In this document: positions 1 to 9,593 of the stretch, in pieces
How positions within the stretch are numbered: the first letter of the stretch is position 1
How the letters are laid out: each line of letters begins with the position of its first letter
Origin: JALZHR01 sp036388475
GTDB taxonomy: Bacteria; Acidobacteriota; Blastocatellia; Pyrinomonadales; Pyrinomonadaceae
Reading direction: 5' to 3'
Assembly: GCA_036388475.1 (NCBI GenBank)
Contig: DASVRT010000020.1
Span: forward strand, 21,338-85,337
Length of the DNA: 64,000 nucleotides
The notes under the pieces: model-generated
Database searches by the model: none
Told to the model about the DNA's origin: nothing
Seen by the model: only the letters and a program-made list of their open reading frames with translations
Made by a program: the position numbers and the translations under genes

Positions 1-1
1 C

Positions 2-262
2 GAAAAAAGCAATGAGACGCTGCCGGAAGAAACCGAACAGCGAAAAGAACAACTGAAAGCCGGTTTAATCAAGGCAGCAAATCAAAGCAAAGTAAAATCG
101 AACGTTAAATCGCCGGTAAAGATGAGCTTTTCGAATGAAGCCGTCGAGATTGAAGGCGCGATTGACCCGAAAAATCCCAATCCGACGGCAGGCAGCAAAA
201 CCTATATGGACGAGCCGGGCAATGAGATGACAATTCGCCGGTCGCTGCGCAGTTGTCATTAA
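2..262 (+). CDS. C-terminal part of an unknown protein (cut by window edge)
   Basis: An open frame runs from the first bases of the window to a TAA at 260-262, giving the last 86 residues of a protein whose start lies outside. The fragment is hydrophilic, rich in Glu, Lys, Asn and Pro, with no membrane segment and no motif I recognise. It ends in a short basic, Cys-containing tail. A strong hairpin terminator follows 22 bases later, which supports a real gene end. Function unknown. Confidence 0.55.
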   Translation, partial: EKSNETLPEETEQRKEQLKAGLIKAANQSKVKSNVKSPVKMSFSNEAVEIEGAIDPKNPNPTAGSKTYMDEPGNEMTIRRSLRSCH

Positions 263-284
263 ATCAACGGCAAAACGCATTACT

Positions 285-336
285 AAAGGCAAAGCGCTAA
301 ATTGAATTGCTTTCTTCAATTTAGCGCTTTGCCTTT
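285..336. terminator. Bidirectional hairpin between convergent genes
   Basis: Two perfect 22-base inverted arms (285-306 and 315-336) enclose an 8-base loop and are flanked by A- and T-rich bases. It lies between the upstream plus-strand gene end (262) and the end of ackA (355, minus strand), so it can stop transcription from both sides. Confidence 0.8.
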
Positions 337-354
337 TCGGGTTTTGCATTTTCG

Positions 355-1611
355 TCAGCCTTGTGACGGATTCGTGCCGGAAGAATGAATAAGGCGCACG
401 GCGTCACGGGCAATCAATAATTCTTCGTTGGTCGGGACGACGTAAACGCTCAGGCGCGAGTCATCGCGACTGATTACGCCTTCGCGTCCCGCCGTATGCA
501 GCTCGTTTCGCTTGGCGTCGAGCTCGACGCCGAGCCACGTTAATTGTTCGCAAATCAGCGCGCGGACGGGAGCGGAATTTTCGCCGATTCCGCCCGTAAA
601 AATAATGGCGTCCGCGCCGTTCATTGCCGCCAGGTAAGCGCCGATGTATTTGCGGGCGCGGTAGCAGAAAATCTCGATAGCGAGACGCGCGCGGCGGTCG
701 CCTGATTCGTCCGCTTCGGCAAGCAGCTCGCGCATATCGTTGGTTAAGCCGGAAATGCCGAGCAGCCCCGACTGCTTATTTAAAAGCATCTCGACTTCGT
801 GAATCGTCAAGCCTTCCTTGTCGCTGATAAATTCCAGAATCGCCGCGTCCAAATCGCCCGCGCGCGTGCCCATCACCAAGCCTTCGAGCGGCGTCAAGCC
901 CATCGAAGTATCCATCGAATTCCCGTTTTTGATGGCGGCGATGGAACAGCCGTTTCCGAGATGCAGCGTAATGATATTGACCCGGTCGCGCGCCAGTTTT
1001 CGCAGGCGGCGATAGCGATACGCGACATATCGATGCGAAGTGCCGTGAAAACCGTAGCGGCGAAGGCGATGGCGGCGATAAAGCTGGTAAGGCAAGGCGT
1101 AAAGATAAGATTGTTCGGGCAAAGTTTGGTGAAACGCCGTATCGAAAACCGCCGCCTGCGGCACGTTTCTGCCGAATATTTCGCGCGCCGCCAGAATGCC
1201 TTTGATATTTGCCGGATTATGCAGCGGCGCCAGCTCGATGCAGTCTTCGATGCCGCGGAGGATTTCGTCCGAGATAAGCACCGACTGCCGGAATTTTTCG
1301 CCGCCGTGCACGACCCGGTGCCCGACGGCATCTATATCAACCAGCCCGCCGACGCCCTCGACGCCCGCATCTTCCGACGTAATCCAGCGCAAAACCGCTT
1401 CCAGCGCCGCGCGAATGTCTCTGACCGGAGCGGCAGAACGCTGCGGCTCGCGCCCTTCTGCCGCGAAAGTAATAATCGCCGCGCCGCCGATGCGCTCGAT
1501 TTGACCGTGCGCCAGCCGGCGGTCGGCATCCGCAGCGATTCGTTCGAGGTCGGTCGCAATCAACTGAAACTTCAGCGACGAGCTGCCGCAATTTAACACC
1601 AGAACATTCAT
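355..1611 (-). CDS. ackA: Acetate kinase
   Basis: Interconverts acetate plus ATP and acetyl phosphate plus ADP in the cytoplasm (acetate overflow or use). The 418-residue product begins with the ASKHA-fold phosphate-binding motif NCGSSSLKFQ. It has VGHRVVHGGEKF, the DTAFHQTLP segment, the catalytic-region motif GFHGTSHRYV, and GLTPLEGLVMGTRAGDLD with TGGIGENS near the C-terminus. The length is slightly above the usual ~400, with about 15 extra C-terminal residues. A GGAG-like ribosome site lies about 10 bases before the ATG. It is transcribed alone; no phosphotransacetylase gene is next to it. The family assignment is secure. Confidence 0.97.
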   Translation of the reverse strand: MNVLVLNCGSSSLKFQLIATDLERIAADADRRLAHGQIERIGGAAIITFAAEGREPQRSAAPVRDIRAALEAVLRWITSEDAGVEGVGGLVDIDAVGHRVVHGGEKFRQSVLISDEILRGIEDCIELAPLHNPANIKGILAAREIFGRNVPQAAVFDTAFHQTLPEQSYLYALPYQLYRRHRLRRYGFHGTSHRYVAYRYRRLRKLARDRVNIITLHLGNGCSIAAIKNGNSMDTSMGLTPLEGLVMGTRAGDLDAAILEFISDKEGLTIHEVEMLLNKQSGLLGISGLTNDMRELLAEADESGDRRARLAIEIFCYRARKYIGAYLAAMNGADAIIFTGGIGENSAPVRALICEQLTWLGVELDAKRNELHTAGREGVISRDDSRLSVYVVPTNEELLIARDAVRLIHSSGTNPSQG

Positions 1612-1868
1612 CCGAAATTATCTCCGACTGTTGAATGAGTTTATATGGAATCTTTAATGCTTGTAAAATTTCCGGGCGGCACGTGAAAAGAAATGTAAGG
1701 GCAGTATCCGTGCAAGCTTGCTGACCGATTTTCTATTGCTTCGCCAAAATTTTATTCAAAAAATTTTCGATTGGTGATAAACTGCTATGTAAGCAAACAG
1801 ACAGAAAAATTTTATTTTTTTCGTTAATCTTTTTCTATCTATTGTTAAAAACAAGCGAGGGCGGGAAA

Positions 1869-2189
1869 ATGACGAACAAAAACGGGCAACAGCCGATGAT
1901 TTTATTAATCAGCAAAGAAGAGCGGGAAGAATGTTTTTTCAAGCAATGGCTGGAAAAAAACACGTCTTCCATCTGCGAGGCGGGCGATATTTTTCAGGTA
2001 ATCGAAGAAATTAACGATTTTACCGTGCGGGAATGTCCGGAGGTGTTTCTGCTGGAGGTCGAGACGGCTTCGCAGGATTCGGTCGAAGAAATGTTTTACA
2101 TTTCGTCCGGCGCGCAGGATATTCAGGTTCTCGCTTATTCGAAAACAATCGGCGGAAATCAAAACTCGTCGTTATCGCTCGCCGCTTAA
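1869..2189 (+). CDS. Small receiver-like protein
   Basis: A protein of 106 residues if started at the ATG at 1869, which follows a GAGG-type ribosome site; the frame is open from 1842. The pattern of short strands and helices (MILLISKEEREECFF at the start, then EVFLLEVE, then QVLAYSKT) resembles a response-regulator receiver domain. The usual paired acidic residues after strand 1 are replaced by SKEE, and the region after strand 4 is cut short, so it is probably not phosphorylated in the usual way. No DNA-binding domain is present. The GH43-like gene starts 24 bases downstream, so they may be co-transcribed. Function inferred from fold likeness only. Confidence 0.55.
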   Translation: MTNKNGQQPMILLISKEEREECFFKQWLEKNTSSICEAGDIFQVIEEINDFTVRECPEVFLLEVETASQDSVEEMFYISSGAQDIQVLAYSKTIGGNQNSSLSLAA

Positions 2190-2213
2190 AATTTATTTGA
2201 ACGATTTTTTTGA

Positions 2214-4193
2214 ATGACCGAAAATAGCGCCGTTCTTTTTTTCGAAACCTATCTAAATCCGGTCTATCCACATTCGTTTCCCGACCCTTTCGTCTTAAAA
2301 TTTCGCGGCGAGTATTTTGCCTATTGCACCGATTTCTGGCGCGACGGCAAAGTCTTCGGCGTTTTGCGCTCGCGCGACCTCGTCGACTGGCAGGAAATCG
2401 GCGGCGCGATGCAGCCTCTCGAAACGGGCGCGCCATTTTACTGGGCACCCGAAGTCACTTATCACAACGGCAAATTTTATCTTTATTACAGCGTCGGCAA
2501 CGAGACTTTGATGGAGCTTCGCGTGGCGGTTTCCGACCGACCGGACGGCGGGTTTGTCGATAGCGGGCACCGGCTGTCGAACGAAGATTTCGCCATCGAC
2601 GCGCACGTTTTCGAGGATACGAACGGCGCGCGTTATCTTTTTTACGCGACCGATTTTCTGGAACACACGCATATCGGCACGGGCACGGTCATCGACCGGA
2701 TGATTGATTTTTTCACGCTCGAAGGAAAGCCCAGACCCGTGACGCGCGCCAGATACGATTGGCAGGTTTACGACCCGCAGCGCCGCGAAAAAGGCGGCGT
2801 CCGCTGGCACACGGTCGAAGGCGCGTTCGTTTTTAAACGAAAAGGCATTTATTACGAGATGTTTAGCGGCGGCAACTGGCAAAACGTGACTTACGGCGTG
2901 AGCTTTGCCGTCACCGGCGACATCGAAAAAGATGAAGAATGGACGCAGTTTTCGGACGGCGAAAAAGTCTTTCCGATTTTGCGCACCGTACCGGATTTGA
3001 TTATCGGTCCCGGACATAATTGCGCCATTCGCGGCGCGAATAATCGTGAGCTTTACTGCGTTTATCATCGCTGGACGAACGACGGCAGAGTGCTGGCGAT
3101 TGACCGTATGGATTTCGCGGGCGGCGCGCGAATTTTTATCGACGGCGCGACGCACACACCGCAGCCCGCGCCTTTCAAGCCGCAGGTTCCGGATTTTTTC
3201 GATGAATTTCCGGCTGAAAACTGGAAAATCGTTTCCGGCAAATGGCGCGCGGAAGACAATCAAATAATTTCCGAATTTTCGGGAAAAAGCGAGCTTGTTT
3301 GTAAAGCCGAAGCGAAAAGCTTTTTATGCGAAATCTGGCTGAAAACGTTTGAAAATGCCGGCGGCGCTTTCGGCATTTGTTTAAAGAACGGCGAAACAGA
3401 CGTTTTTAGATTTCTGCTCGCGCCGGACGAAAAACAGGCTCTCGCCGTCCGGTTTGAAAACGGCGGCGAACAAATCGAAAATTTCGCGCTTTCCGAAGAT
3501 TTTGATTTTCAAGCCTTTCATCTTCTGCGCGTCGAAATCGATTGTCTCTGGCTGAAAGTCTCGCTCGACGAAAACACGGTTCGCTGCGAGAAAATTTTAG
3601 AAAATTTTGCGCCGCAGATTTCCCTTTTGACGGAAAGCACGACGGCGGCTTTTTCCGGTTTTGCGCTGACCGCCGGCTTTGAAGATTTGTTTGAAGACGC
3701 GAATCCGGAAAAAAGAGGCTGGCGTAAAATTTCGGCGAGCGGCGCGGCGCACGTCGAAGAAAAGAATTTGATAATCACCGGGCGGGACGAAAGCGAAACG
3801 ATTCTCTGCAAGGAAGCGCCGTCCGGTGATTTTGAGTTGACGGTAAATTTTCGTTTGCCGGAAACATTCGGCGAAAATTCCCGTCTCGGCTTTTATCCGG
3901 CGTTTGCGGAAACGGCGGCAACGCCTTTTTTCTCGATTGAAAAAACCGGCGAAAACTGGACTTTAAAAGCCGAAACTATTAATGAAACAAAAGTATTTTC
4001 TTTGCCCGAAAATTTTTCGCCCGATGTTTTTCATCAATTTCGTTTTCTGAAAATCAAAAATAAAATCGCTTTACAGTTTGAAGCGGAAACTCTCGGCACA
4101 GTCAACGCGCCGCCGGCGGATTCCGGCAAAATCGCTTTGTCCGTCCAAAATGCCTCAGCCGCTTTCGATATGGTGCGTTTCACTGTTTTGTAA
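2214..4193 (+). CDS. Glycoside hydrolase, family 43-like, with C-terminal beta-sandwich domains
   Basis: A 659-residue protein. Residues ~12-320 form a GH43-type five-bladed propeller. They show the N-terminal FPDPFVL motif with the likely catalytic base Asp24, the YWAPEV strand typical of arabinanase/xylosidase families, IDAHVF with the likely pKa-modulating Asp, and a VEGAF segment around residue 203 with the likely acid Glu. Residues ~325-659 look like two concanavalin-type sandwich domains; each begins with an Asp/Glu-Phe-rich strand and ends near an aromatic turn. The substrate is probably a xylan- or arabinan-type glycan. No signal peptide is visible, so it is either cytoplasmic or exported by another route. 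The next gene is also a glycosidase, which fits a small glycan-use locus. Exact specificity cannot be read from the sequence. Confidence 0.85.
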   Translation: MTENSAVLFFETYLNPVYPHSFPDPFVLKFRGEYFAYCTDFWRDGKVFGVLRSRDLVDWQEIGGAMQPLETGAPFYWAPEVTYHNGKFYLYYSVGNETLMELRVAVSDRPDGGFVDSGHRLSNEDFAIDAHVFEDTNGARYLFYATDFLEHTHIGTGTVIDRMIDFFTLEGKPRPVTRARYDWQVYDPQRREKGGVRWHTVEGAFVFKRKGIYYEMFSGGNWQNVTYGVSFAVTGDIEKDEEWTQFSDGEKVFPILRTVPDLIIGPGHNCAIRGANNRELYCVYHRWTNDGRVLAIDRMDFAGGARIFIDGATHTPQPAPFKPQVPDFFDEFPAENWKIVSGKWRAEDNQIISEFSGKSELVCKAEAKSFLCEIWLKTFENAGGAFGICLKNGETDVFRFLLAPDEKQALAVRFENGGEQIENFALSEDFDFQAFHLLRVEIDCLWLKVSLDENTVRCEKILENFAPQISLLTESTTAAFSGFALTAGFEDLFEDANPEKRGWRKISASGAAHVEEKNLIITGRDESETILCKEAPSGDFELTVNFRLPETFGENSRLGFYPAFAETAATPFFSIEKTGENWTLKAETINETKVFSLPENFSPDVFHQFRFLKIKNKIALQFEAETLGTVNAPPADSGKIALSVQNASAAFDMVRFTVL

Positions 4194-4207
4194 AAACGTT
4201 ATTTACA

Positions 4208-4365
4208 AAGAGAAAATGAAACCGCAGATTCGCGGAGCTTTAAAACAGGATTTACAGGACGAACAGGAAAATTAAAACCAAGAACCTCGAAGTTTCTTCT
4301 TTATCCCGTCCATCCTGTTAATTATCCGCGTTTATCTGCGCGAAGCTGCGGTTTCATTCTTTCTT
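4208..4365. repeat. Long imperfect hairpin in a 381-base gap
   Basis: Outer arms of ~26 bases (about 4209-4234 and 4339-4364) share the word AATGAAACCGCAG and pair with few mismatches. Inside them are an 'aacaggatttacagga' phrase (4244-4258) and its rough complement (4305-4319). It may end the GH43 transcript. It belongs to the phrase-hairpin group seen at many gene ends in this window. The rest of 4194-4574 holds AT-rich sequence and a ribosome site for the next gene; I see no other gene in it. Confidence 0.7.
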
Positions 4366-4574
4366 AAAATCTGTCCGCCGCCGGTGATAAAAGTTTTTAA
4401 CTAGCAACTTAGCGGAAAATATAATCGTCTCAGCCAAAGATTTTTGCGATTTTGTTTTTGAATCTCACCTGAGCGTTTGCCAATTATAAAATTCAAACGT
4501 AAGATTTCATAATCAAAGTCCAACCTTGTTTTTTTCTATTTTAAGCTAAACAATTTGAAAGAGGAATTTCTCCT

Positions 4575-5873
4575 TTGAAAACCACAGCAGATTTACTGAA
4601 ACCTGAAGCCAAAGATTTTATCTGGGCGGGCGGCATCGAAGACACATTCGTTCCGCAGACGCGCAACGGGCATCGCGCGCTGGACGAATACGAATTGATG
4701 GGGCATTACGAGCATTGGCGCGAAGACCTCGCGCTGGCGCGCGAGCTTGGCTTGCACGCGCTACGCTGGGGCGTGCCGTGGTATAAGGTCGAGCCGGAAG
4801 AGGGCAAATTCGATTGGAGATGGACGGATGAGGTCATCCCGTATCTGGTCGAAGATTTGAAAATCACGCCCGTTCTGGATTTGATGCATTACGGCACTCC
4901 GTTCTGGCTGAAAAAAGAATTTGCCAACAAGGATTACCCGGAGTTTGTCGCCCGTTACGCCGCCGAGTTTGCCGCCAGATACAAAGGTTTGATCAAATGG
5001 TACACGCCTCTGAACGAGCCGATTATCAACGCTTTGATGTGCGGAATGCGCGGGCTTTGGGCGCCTTATCTGAAAAAGGAACAGGGCTACATCCGGATAA
5101 TGATGCAGCTGGCGAAAGGCATTATCCGCACGGTCAATGTCTTGAAGGAAATCGACCCCGAGGCGGTGATGGTTCACGTCGAAGCGACCGGCATGACGCG
5201 CACCGTGCGCGAAGATTTGTCCGTGCTCGCCAATGAAGAAACGCATCGCGGCTATCTCTGCTACGATTTGATTTCGGGGCGCATCACGCACGACCACCTG
5301 CTTTTTTCGTGGCTGGTCAGAAACGGCGCTTCGCTTAACGATTTGGACGAGATTCAGACGAATAAAATTCCGCTCGACGTGGTCGGGATGAATTTTTACC
5401 CGCAATGGTCAACCAGACAGATTTATCTGGATAAACGCGGGCGCATCGCTTTTCGCGACATCGAGCCGGAAGGCAACGGGTTTGTCGATTTGATTCGGCA
5501 TTTTCACGAGCGTTACCAAGTGCCGATAATGATTACCGAAACCAGCGCCGTCGGGACGGATGAAATCCGCGAGCGCTGGCTCGAATCTTCCGTGGCGATG
5601 ATAAAAAACCTGCGCGCCGGCGGCGTTCCGGTCATCGGTTACACGTGGTTTCCGCTGTTTACGATGATTGACTGGCGCTATCGTTTTTCGCACGAGCCGC
5701 TGGAAAATTTTTATCTCGAACTCGGGCTTTATAAATTAAATCGCGAAGGAAAAGGCAAGCGCTGGCTGGAAACGCCGCTGGTTGAAAAGTATAAAGGCTA
5801 CATTAAATCTCCGGCTGAAGCGGTCGGAAATTTGATCGTCAAACAGGAAGAAACCGCCGAAGTATTCAGGTAA
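4575..5873 (+). CDS. Glycoside hydrolase, family 1-like (beta-glycosidase)
   Basis: A 432-residue (beta/alpha)8-type glycosidase. Visible marks are WAGGIEDTF at the N-terminus, ALRWGVPWYKVEPEEGKFDW (typical of GH1 and related clan A enzymes), TPLNEP around residue 147 with the likely acid/base Glu, and MITETSAVG near residue 322 with the likely nucleophile Glu. The strict GH1 nucleophile motif TENG is changed to TETS, so this is a divergent member. The start is a TTG with a GAGG site 10 bases upstream; no ATG lies nearby in frame. No signal peptide. A strong hairpin ends the gene. Substrate unknown; a beta-glucoside or related disaccharide is likely given the neighbouring GH43 gene. Confidence 0.82.
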   Translation: MKTTADLLKPEAKDFIWAGGIEDTFVPQTRNGHRALDEYELMGHYEHWREDLALARELGLHALRWGVPWYKVEPEEGKFDWRWTDEVIPYLVEDLKITPVLDLMHYGTPFWLKKEFANKDYPEFVARYAAEFAARYKGLIKWYTPLNEPIINALMCGMRGLWAPYLKKEQGYIRIMMQLAKGIIRTVNVLKEIDPEAVMVHVEATGMTRTVREDLSVLANEETHRGYLCYDLISGRITHDHLLFSWLVRNGASLNDLDEIQTNKIPLDVVGMNFYPQWSTRQIYLDKRGRIAFRDIEPEGNGFVDLIRHFHERYQVPIMITETSAVGTDEIRERWLESSVAMIKNLRAGGVPVIGYTWFPLFTMIDWRYRFSHEPLENFYLELGLYKLNREGKGKRWLETPLVEKYKGYIKSPAEAVGNLIVKQEETAEVFR

Positions 5874-5916
5874 AAGTGAAAAGTGAAAATTAATTTGATT
5901 TTCACTTTTCACTTTT
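5872..5916. terminator. Perfect 19-bp hairpin terminator made of GTGAAAA words
   Basis: Arms 5872-5890 and 5898-5916 are exact complements around a 7-base loop, and each arm contains two copies of AAAGTGAAAA-like words. A further copy of the T-rich side follows (5921-5930). It lies between convergent genes (stops at 5873 and 5929) and starts at the last base of the stop codon. It is a terminator by position and a member of the phrase-hairpin group. Confidence 0.8.
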
Positions 5917-5928
5917 CGTTTTTCACTT

Positions 5929-6360
5929 TTATACGCGTGCGTCATCGGTTCTGACATCAGTGCGCGTTAAAAAGCCTCCAATCAAAAAAACCAGACCGAG
6001 CAGAACATGAACGATATGGTCCATCGTGCCCAATTCCAAAGCGCCGGGCAAAACGTGGAGCATATGGGTGTTGGTGCCGCCGTCGGTCAGATTCGCCGGC
6101 AAGCCCGTCGCCGTGCCGGAGTTGAACAAAAATCCCGCCACGCCGAGCAGCAAATAAACCGCACCAAACGCAAGACAGAATAATCTGGCGGCGGAAAGCG
6201 AGCCTTTCAAGCCCAGATAAAGCGCGACCGCGCCTGAAATCAGATGAATCAGGTTATGCGTCATACTCAGATGCGTGCCCATAAAATTATCGGAAATAAA
6301 GCCGACTAGACCAACCAGGATAAAAACTATGCCCAATATGGTAGCTATTGTTTTTGCCAT
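5929..6360 (-). CDS. DUF4383 family membrane protein
   Basis: A 143-residue protein with four hydrophobic helices (about residues 5-25, 35-55, 60-82 and 115-137). It has the spacing and the NLIHLISG and HIVHVLLG pairs typical of DUF4383 proteins. These small bacterial inner-membrane proteins have no known activity. A ribosome site (AGGAGA) lies just upstream. It is transcribed alone towards a hairpin at its 3' end. Confidence 0.85.
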   Translation of the reverse strand: MAKTIATILGIVFILVGLVGFISDNFMGTHLSMTHNLIHLISGAVALYLGLKGSLSAARLFCLAFGAVYLLLGVAGFLFNSGTATGLPANLTDGGTNTHMLHVLPGALELGTMDHIVHVLLGLVFLIGGFLTRTDVRTDDARV

Positions 6361-6582
6361 AAACTATCTCCTTATGTTGTTTTAAACTGCCAGACCGAAA
6401 GCTAATATTCAAAGAACCAATTTATTCGGATTTGCTCGCCGCGTCTGTAATATTAATTACATATCCGATATTTATCAGATAAACGTTTCGACTCGATTCG
6501 GGCGAAAATCCGAACCGGCGGCAAGCGACTTGTAATCGTTTCAGGGAATTATGCGCCCAAAACTTTAATTTGCCAAGCAAGA

Positions 6583-6695
6583 GAAGTGAGAAGTGAGAAC
6601 TGAGAGCTGAGAAGTTTTAAACGACGCGCCCTAAACTCTAATCAGTAAATTGAAAATTCAACACTTCTCAATTCTCAGTTCTCACTTTTCACTTT
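6583..6695. repeat. 32-bp imperfect hairpin of GTGAGAACTGAGAA words
   Basis: Arm 6583-6614 and arm 6664-6695 match over 32 bases with about five differences, separated by 49 bases. The right arm overlaps the stop codon of the M1 peptidase gene. The same word makes the perfect hairpin at 42439-42484. It probably ends the peptidase transcript. The remainder of 6361-6688 is the upstream region of the DUF4383 gene, with AT-rich stretches and no further gene that I can support. Confidence 0.7.
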
Positions 6696-9553
6696 CCGTA
6701 TTTGTCGCGAATCTTCACGGCTCTTTCCAGCGCATCGGCGTTTTCCAGAATCTTCAGGCGCAAATCCTTATCCAGACTCGGATTATCCGCCAGAAACTTA
6801 TTCACCGCCGCCCGCGCCTTTTCGTCTTTTTGCCCGCCGATAAACGCCGCGAGCCAGCCGTTGACGAAAAAGATTTTGCGGCTGCGTTTCAGGTTCGGCA
6901 ATTCGGCAAGGGCTTTTTCCAGAAACGGCAAAGTCGATTCGGAATGGCGAACTGAATTAAACGGCACGAAAGCCGCTTCAATCCAGCTTTCGGAAATTTC
7001 TTTATTGTTCAGAAAATCGTTGAAATATTTCTCCTTCGCTTCTTGTGTTCCGAAGCCCGCGCCGACGGCGTAAGCGTAGCGTTTCGCGTCGTCCGAAGTT
7101 TCGGCTTTCACTAAATCCGCGAGCAGTTTCGCCGCGTCCGCGTCATTGAGAATGGCGAGTTTCGTCACGATGTCGAATTTGTCCTTGGTCTTCAAGGGCG
7201 GGAATTCCACCGTCCCGTTTTTGTATATTTCCGCTACTTTCGGCTTCACGGCTCGCGGCTTGTAATTGGAATTTTCCGCGCTCTGAGCGATTGAATCAAG
7301 TAAGCCGCGCTTCAAAACATTTCGCGCGTTTTCCGTCGAAGCAATATTCAAAAACGCGCGGTAAAACGTTATTCGCTGTCCGAGCGTCGGCGCGCGGCGG
7401 ATTTTTTCGATTAAAAGATTTTCGAGCGGCGGCGCAGCTTCGGCTCTCTGCGCGTCGGAAAGATAATAATTCATCGCCGTCGAAACGCGATTGAGAATCG
7501 TGCCGATAGTCAGCTCGTCGGTTTCGACGGCGATATTTTTAATTGCCAGTTCGACGTAATCTTTCGGATTCAGCTCGGCTTCGCGCACCGAATCCCAGAG
7601 CGTGCCCCACATCATCGAGCGCAGAAAATCGTCCTTTTCGTTCTGGATATTTTTCAGAACGTATTCGCGGCTTCGCTCGTCGAGCAGAAAAATTCCGTAG
7701 CCGTAATCCTGATAGTTCGGGAAAATAAATTCGGGATTTTCAGGCGGCGAAGTGTAGATAAGAGTTCCGTCTTTCCACATCGTGGCGGCTTGTTCCGGCG
7801 GAATTTTCGCTGAAATAATTTCTTTTTCATATTTTTCACCGCTGTTTTTTACGAGCAAAACTTTAAGCCGCTGCCGCCGGAATGTGTCTTCGTCAAATAC
7901 ATTCTGCTGCCTGATAAAGGTTCTATCCATACCGCCGGCGATGGAATAGATTCTAAAAATCGACAGCCCGCGCTTTGTCACCCAGACGTTTGCCCAATCT
8001 TTTAAATCCTGCTGGCTCGCCGTTTCAAACTCCCTGACCAAATCCGTCCATTCCGCGTTTTTGAATTGATATTTCTTCAAAAACGCGCGCACCGCCGTTT
8101 GAAATTTATCTTCGCCGAGATAAAATTCAGCCTGCCGCAGAAAGCTCGGCGCTTTGCGGTAGACGATGTTGCCGTAAGCCGATTTCGCCGCCGAAAGATT
8201 CGTGATTTCCTGGTAAATCGGCGTCGTGCCTGCGGTCGAATCGGTCAGGTAAGCGAGCGGTTTGTTGCGCTCGTAGAAGGCTTTCCACGCGTCGTATTCG
8301 GGCATCGTTTTTTCCAGCGTTTTATACGCCATAAATTCGGCGAAGCCTTCCTTGAGCCACAAATCGTCGAACCATTTCATCGTCACCGTGTCGCCGAACC
8401 ATTGATGCGCGGCTTCGTGAAAAATGACGTTGGCGCGCGACACTAAATCGTTTTTCGTCGGCTCGGACGGAAAAATAACGGAAGATTCGCGCAGGAAAGT
8501 CGCGCCCGCGTGCTCCATCCCGTTAAACGGAAATTCGGGAATCAAAACGAGGTCGTATTTCGGAAACGGGAATTTGTAATCGAACCAGCCTTCAAGAAAC
8601 CGCACGCCTTCGCGGTTAAGCCGAAAAACTTCCGCCGCGTGCTGTTCGAATTTTTTAACTTGCGATCTGCGGACATATATTAAACCTTTATCTTTAGCAA
8701 CAGTTGATTTAATTGATTCAAATAACTTTTCACGTTGCGTATCATCATCCGGTATATCTTCTGTTTTAAGGTAAAATCCCTTAAGAGATTCGCTAAAACC
8801 AACAAATCTTCCAGCCGCAAATGCAAAAACGTAAGTTGAAATCGGTTTTGTTTCAGTGAAAACCGTCAAATACACGCCATCGCTAGAGGGATTTTTAGCA
8901 AGACTTTCGCCAGTAGGGTTAATCAGGAATTTGGATTTTGTGTTACTTTCCTCTGATAAAGGTGTATTACTTATCACTTTCCAAGAGCCCGGCGTTTTTA
9001 CGTTCAACTGAAATCTCGCCTTCAAATCCGGCTGGTCAAACACGGGCAGCGCCGTGCTGGCGTCAGACGGCACGAACAAAGAATAGACGTATTCCGCGCC
9101 GTCTTCCTTATCGACGTAACGTGTAACAGCCGCGCCTGACGTTTTGATTGGCGAAGCAAACCGGATTTTGATGACGTTCGCGCCCGTTTTCAGCGCGCCT
9201 TTCGGAATAATCAGGTGTTCTTTGCTGACGCTTGAGATGACGTCAATCGTATTGTTGACGGCGACGACGTGAGCGTAAGGCTTCTCCTTATCATTGGCAA
9301 ACTGCGTCGTCCGCCAGTCGAGAATCAAATCGTTTTTCGCGCCTTCTTCGGTTAAATTAACGCTAATTTCAAGCTCGCCCTTCATCAGCGGCGCGCCTTT
9401 TTCGAGCGTGATGTCCAATTTATAACGCACGTCCGAGTAATGCGCCGCGCGCCATTTCGCCAGCGTCCGCGGAACGCCCGTTTCGATTGCCGGAATTTGC
9501 GGATAAACAGTCATCGTCAATAAAAACGTGAAAAGCAGAAATCGTAGCAACAT
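6689..9553 (-). CDS. M1 family zinc aminopeptidase, exported
   Basis: Cleaves N-terminal residues from peptides. A start at 9553 gives 954 residues beginning with a clear signal peptide (MLLRFLLFTFLLTMTVYPQ); a longer frame from 9613 adds 20 residues without a better ribosome site. The zinc-site signature HEAAHQWFGD is followed by LWLKEGFAEF, giving the HEXXH-x18-E pattern. The exopeptidase motif reads NGMEHAGA, with His in place of the Asn of the usual GAMEN. C-terminal residues ~620-950 form the helical domain of M1 enzymes. The stretch 8655-8985 (residues ~190-300) uses clearly AT-richer codons than its flanks. Probably periplasmic or surface-located. Confidence 0.92.
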   Translation of the reverse strand: MLLRFLLFTFLLTMTVYPQIPAIETGVPRTLAKWRAAHYSDVRYKLDITLEKGAPLMKGELEISVNLTEEGAKNDLILDWRTTQFANDKEKPYAHVVAVNNTIDVISSVSKEHLIIPKGALKTGANVIKIRFASPIKTSGAAVTRYVDKEDGAEYVYSLFVPSDASTALPVFDQPDLKARFQLNVKTPGSWKVISNTPLSEESNTKSKFLINPTGESLAKNPSSDGVYLTVFTETKPISTYVFAFAAGRFVGFSESLKGFYLKTEDIPDDDTQREKLFESIKSTVAKDKGLIYVRRSQVKKFEQHAAEVFRLNREGVRFLEGWFDYKFPFPKYDLVLIPEFPFNGMEHAGATFLRESSVIFPSEPTKNDLVSRANVIFHEAAHQWFGDTVTMKWFDDLWLKEGFAEFMAYKTLEKTMPEYDAWKAFYERNKPLAYLTDSTAGTTPIYQEITNLSAAKSAYGNIVYRKAPSFLRQAEFYLGEDKFQTAVRAFLKKYQFKNAEWTDLVREFETASQQDLKDWANVWVTKRGLSIFRIYSIAGGMDRTFIRQQNVFDEDTFRRQRLKVLLVKNSGEKYEKEIISAKIPPEQAATMWKDGTLIYTSPPENPEFIFPNYQDYGYGIFLLDERSREYVLKNIQNEKDDFLRSMMWGTLWDSVREAELNPKDYVELAIKNIAVETDELTIGTILNRVSTAMNYYLSDAQRAEAAPPLENLLIEKIRRAPTLGQRITFYRAFLNIASTENARNVLKRGLLDSIAQSAENSNYKPRAVKPKVAEIYKNGTVEFPPLKTKDKFDIVTKLAILNDADAAKLLADLVKAETSDDAKRYAYAVGAGFGTQEAKEKYFNDFLNNKEISESWIEAAFVPFNSVRHSESTLPFLEKALAELPNLKRSRKIFFVNGWLAAFIGGQKDEKARAAVNKFLADNPSLDKDLRLKILENADALERAVKIRDKYGK

Positions 9554-9593
9554 AAAATTTATATTTTCACCTGAAACAAACGCAAAAAAGTCT

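Noticed and set aside
65..349. 94-residue minus-strand open frame at the left edge
   Set aside because: It overlaps the strong 285-336 hairpin and the partial plus-strand frame, and has no recognisable feature.
2295..3263. 322-residue minus-strand open frame
   Set aside because: Opposite to the GH43 gene, whose catalytic motifs are intact.
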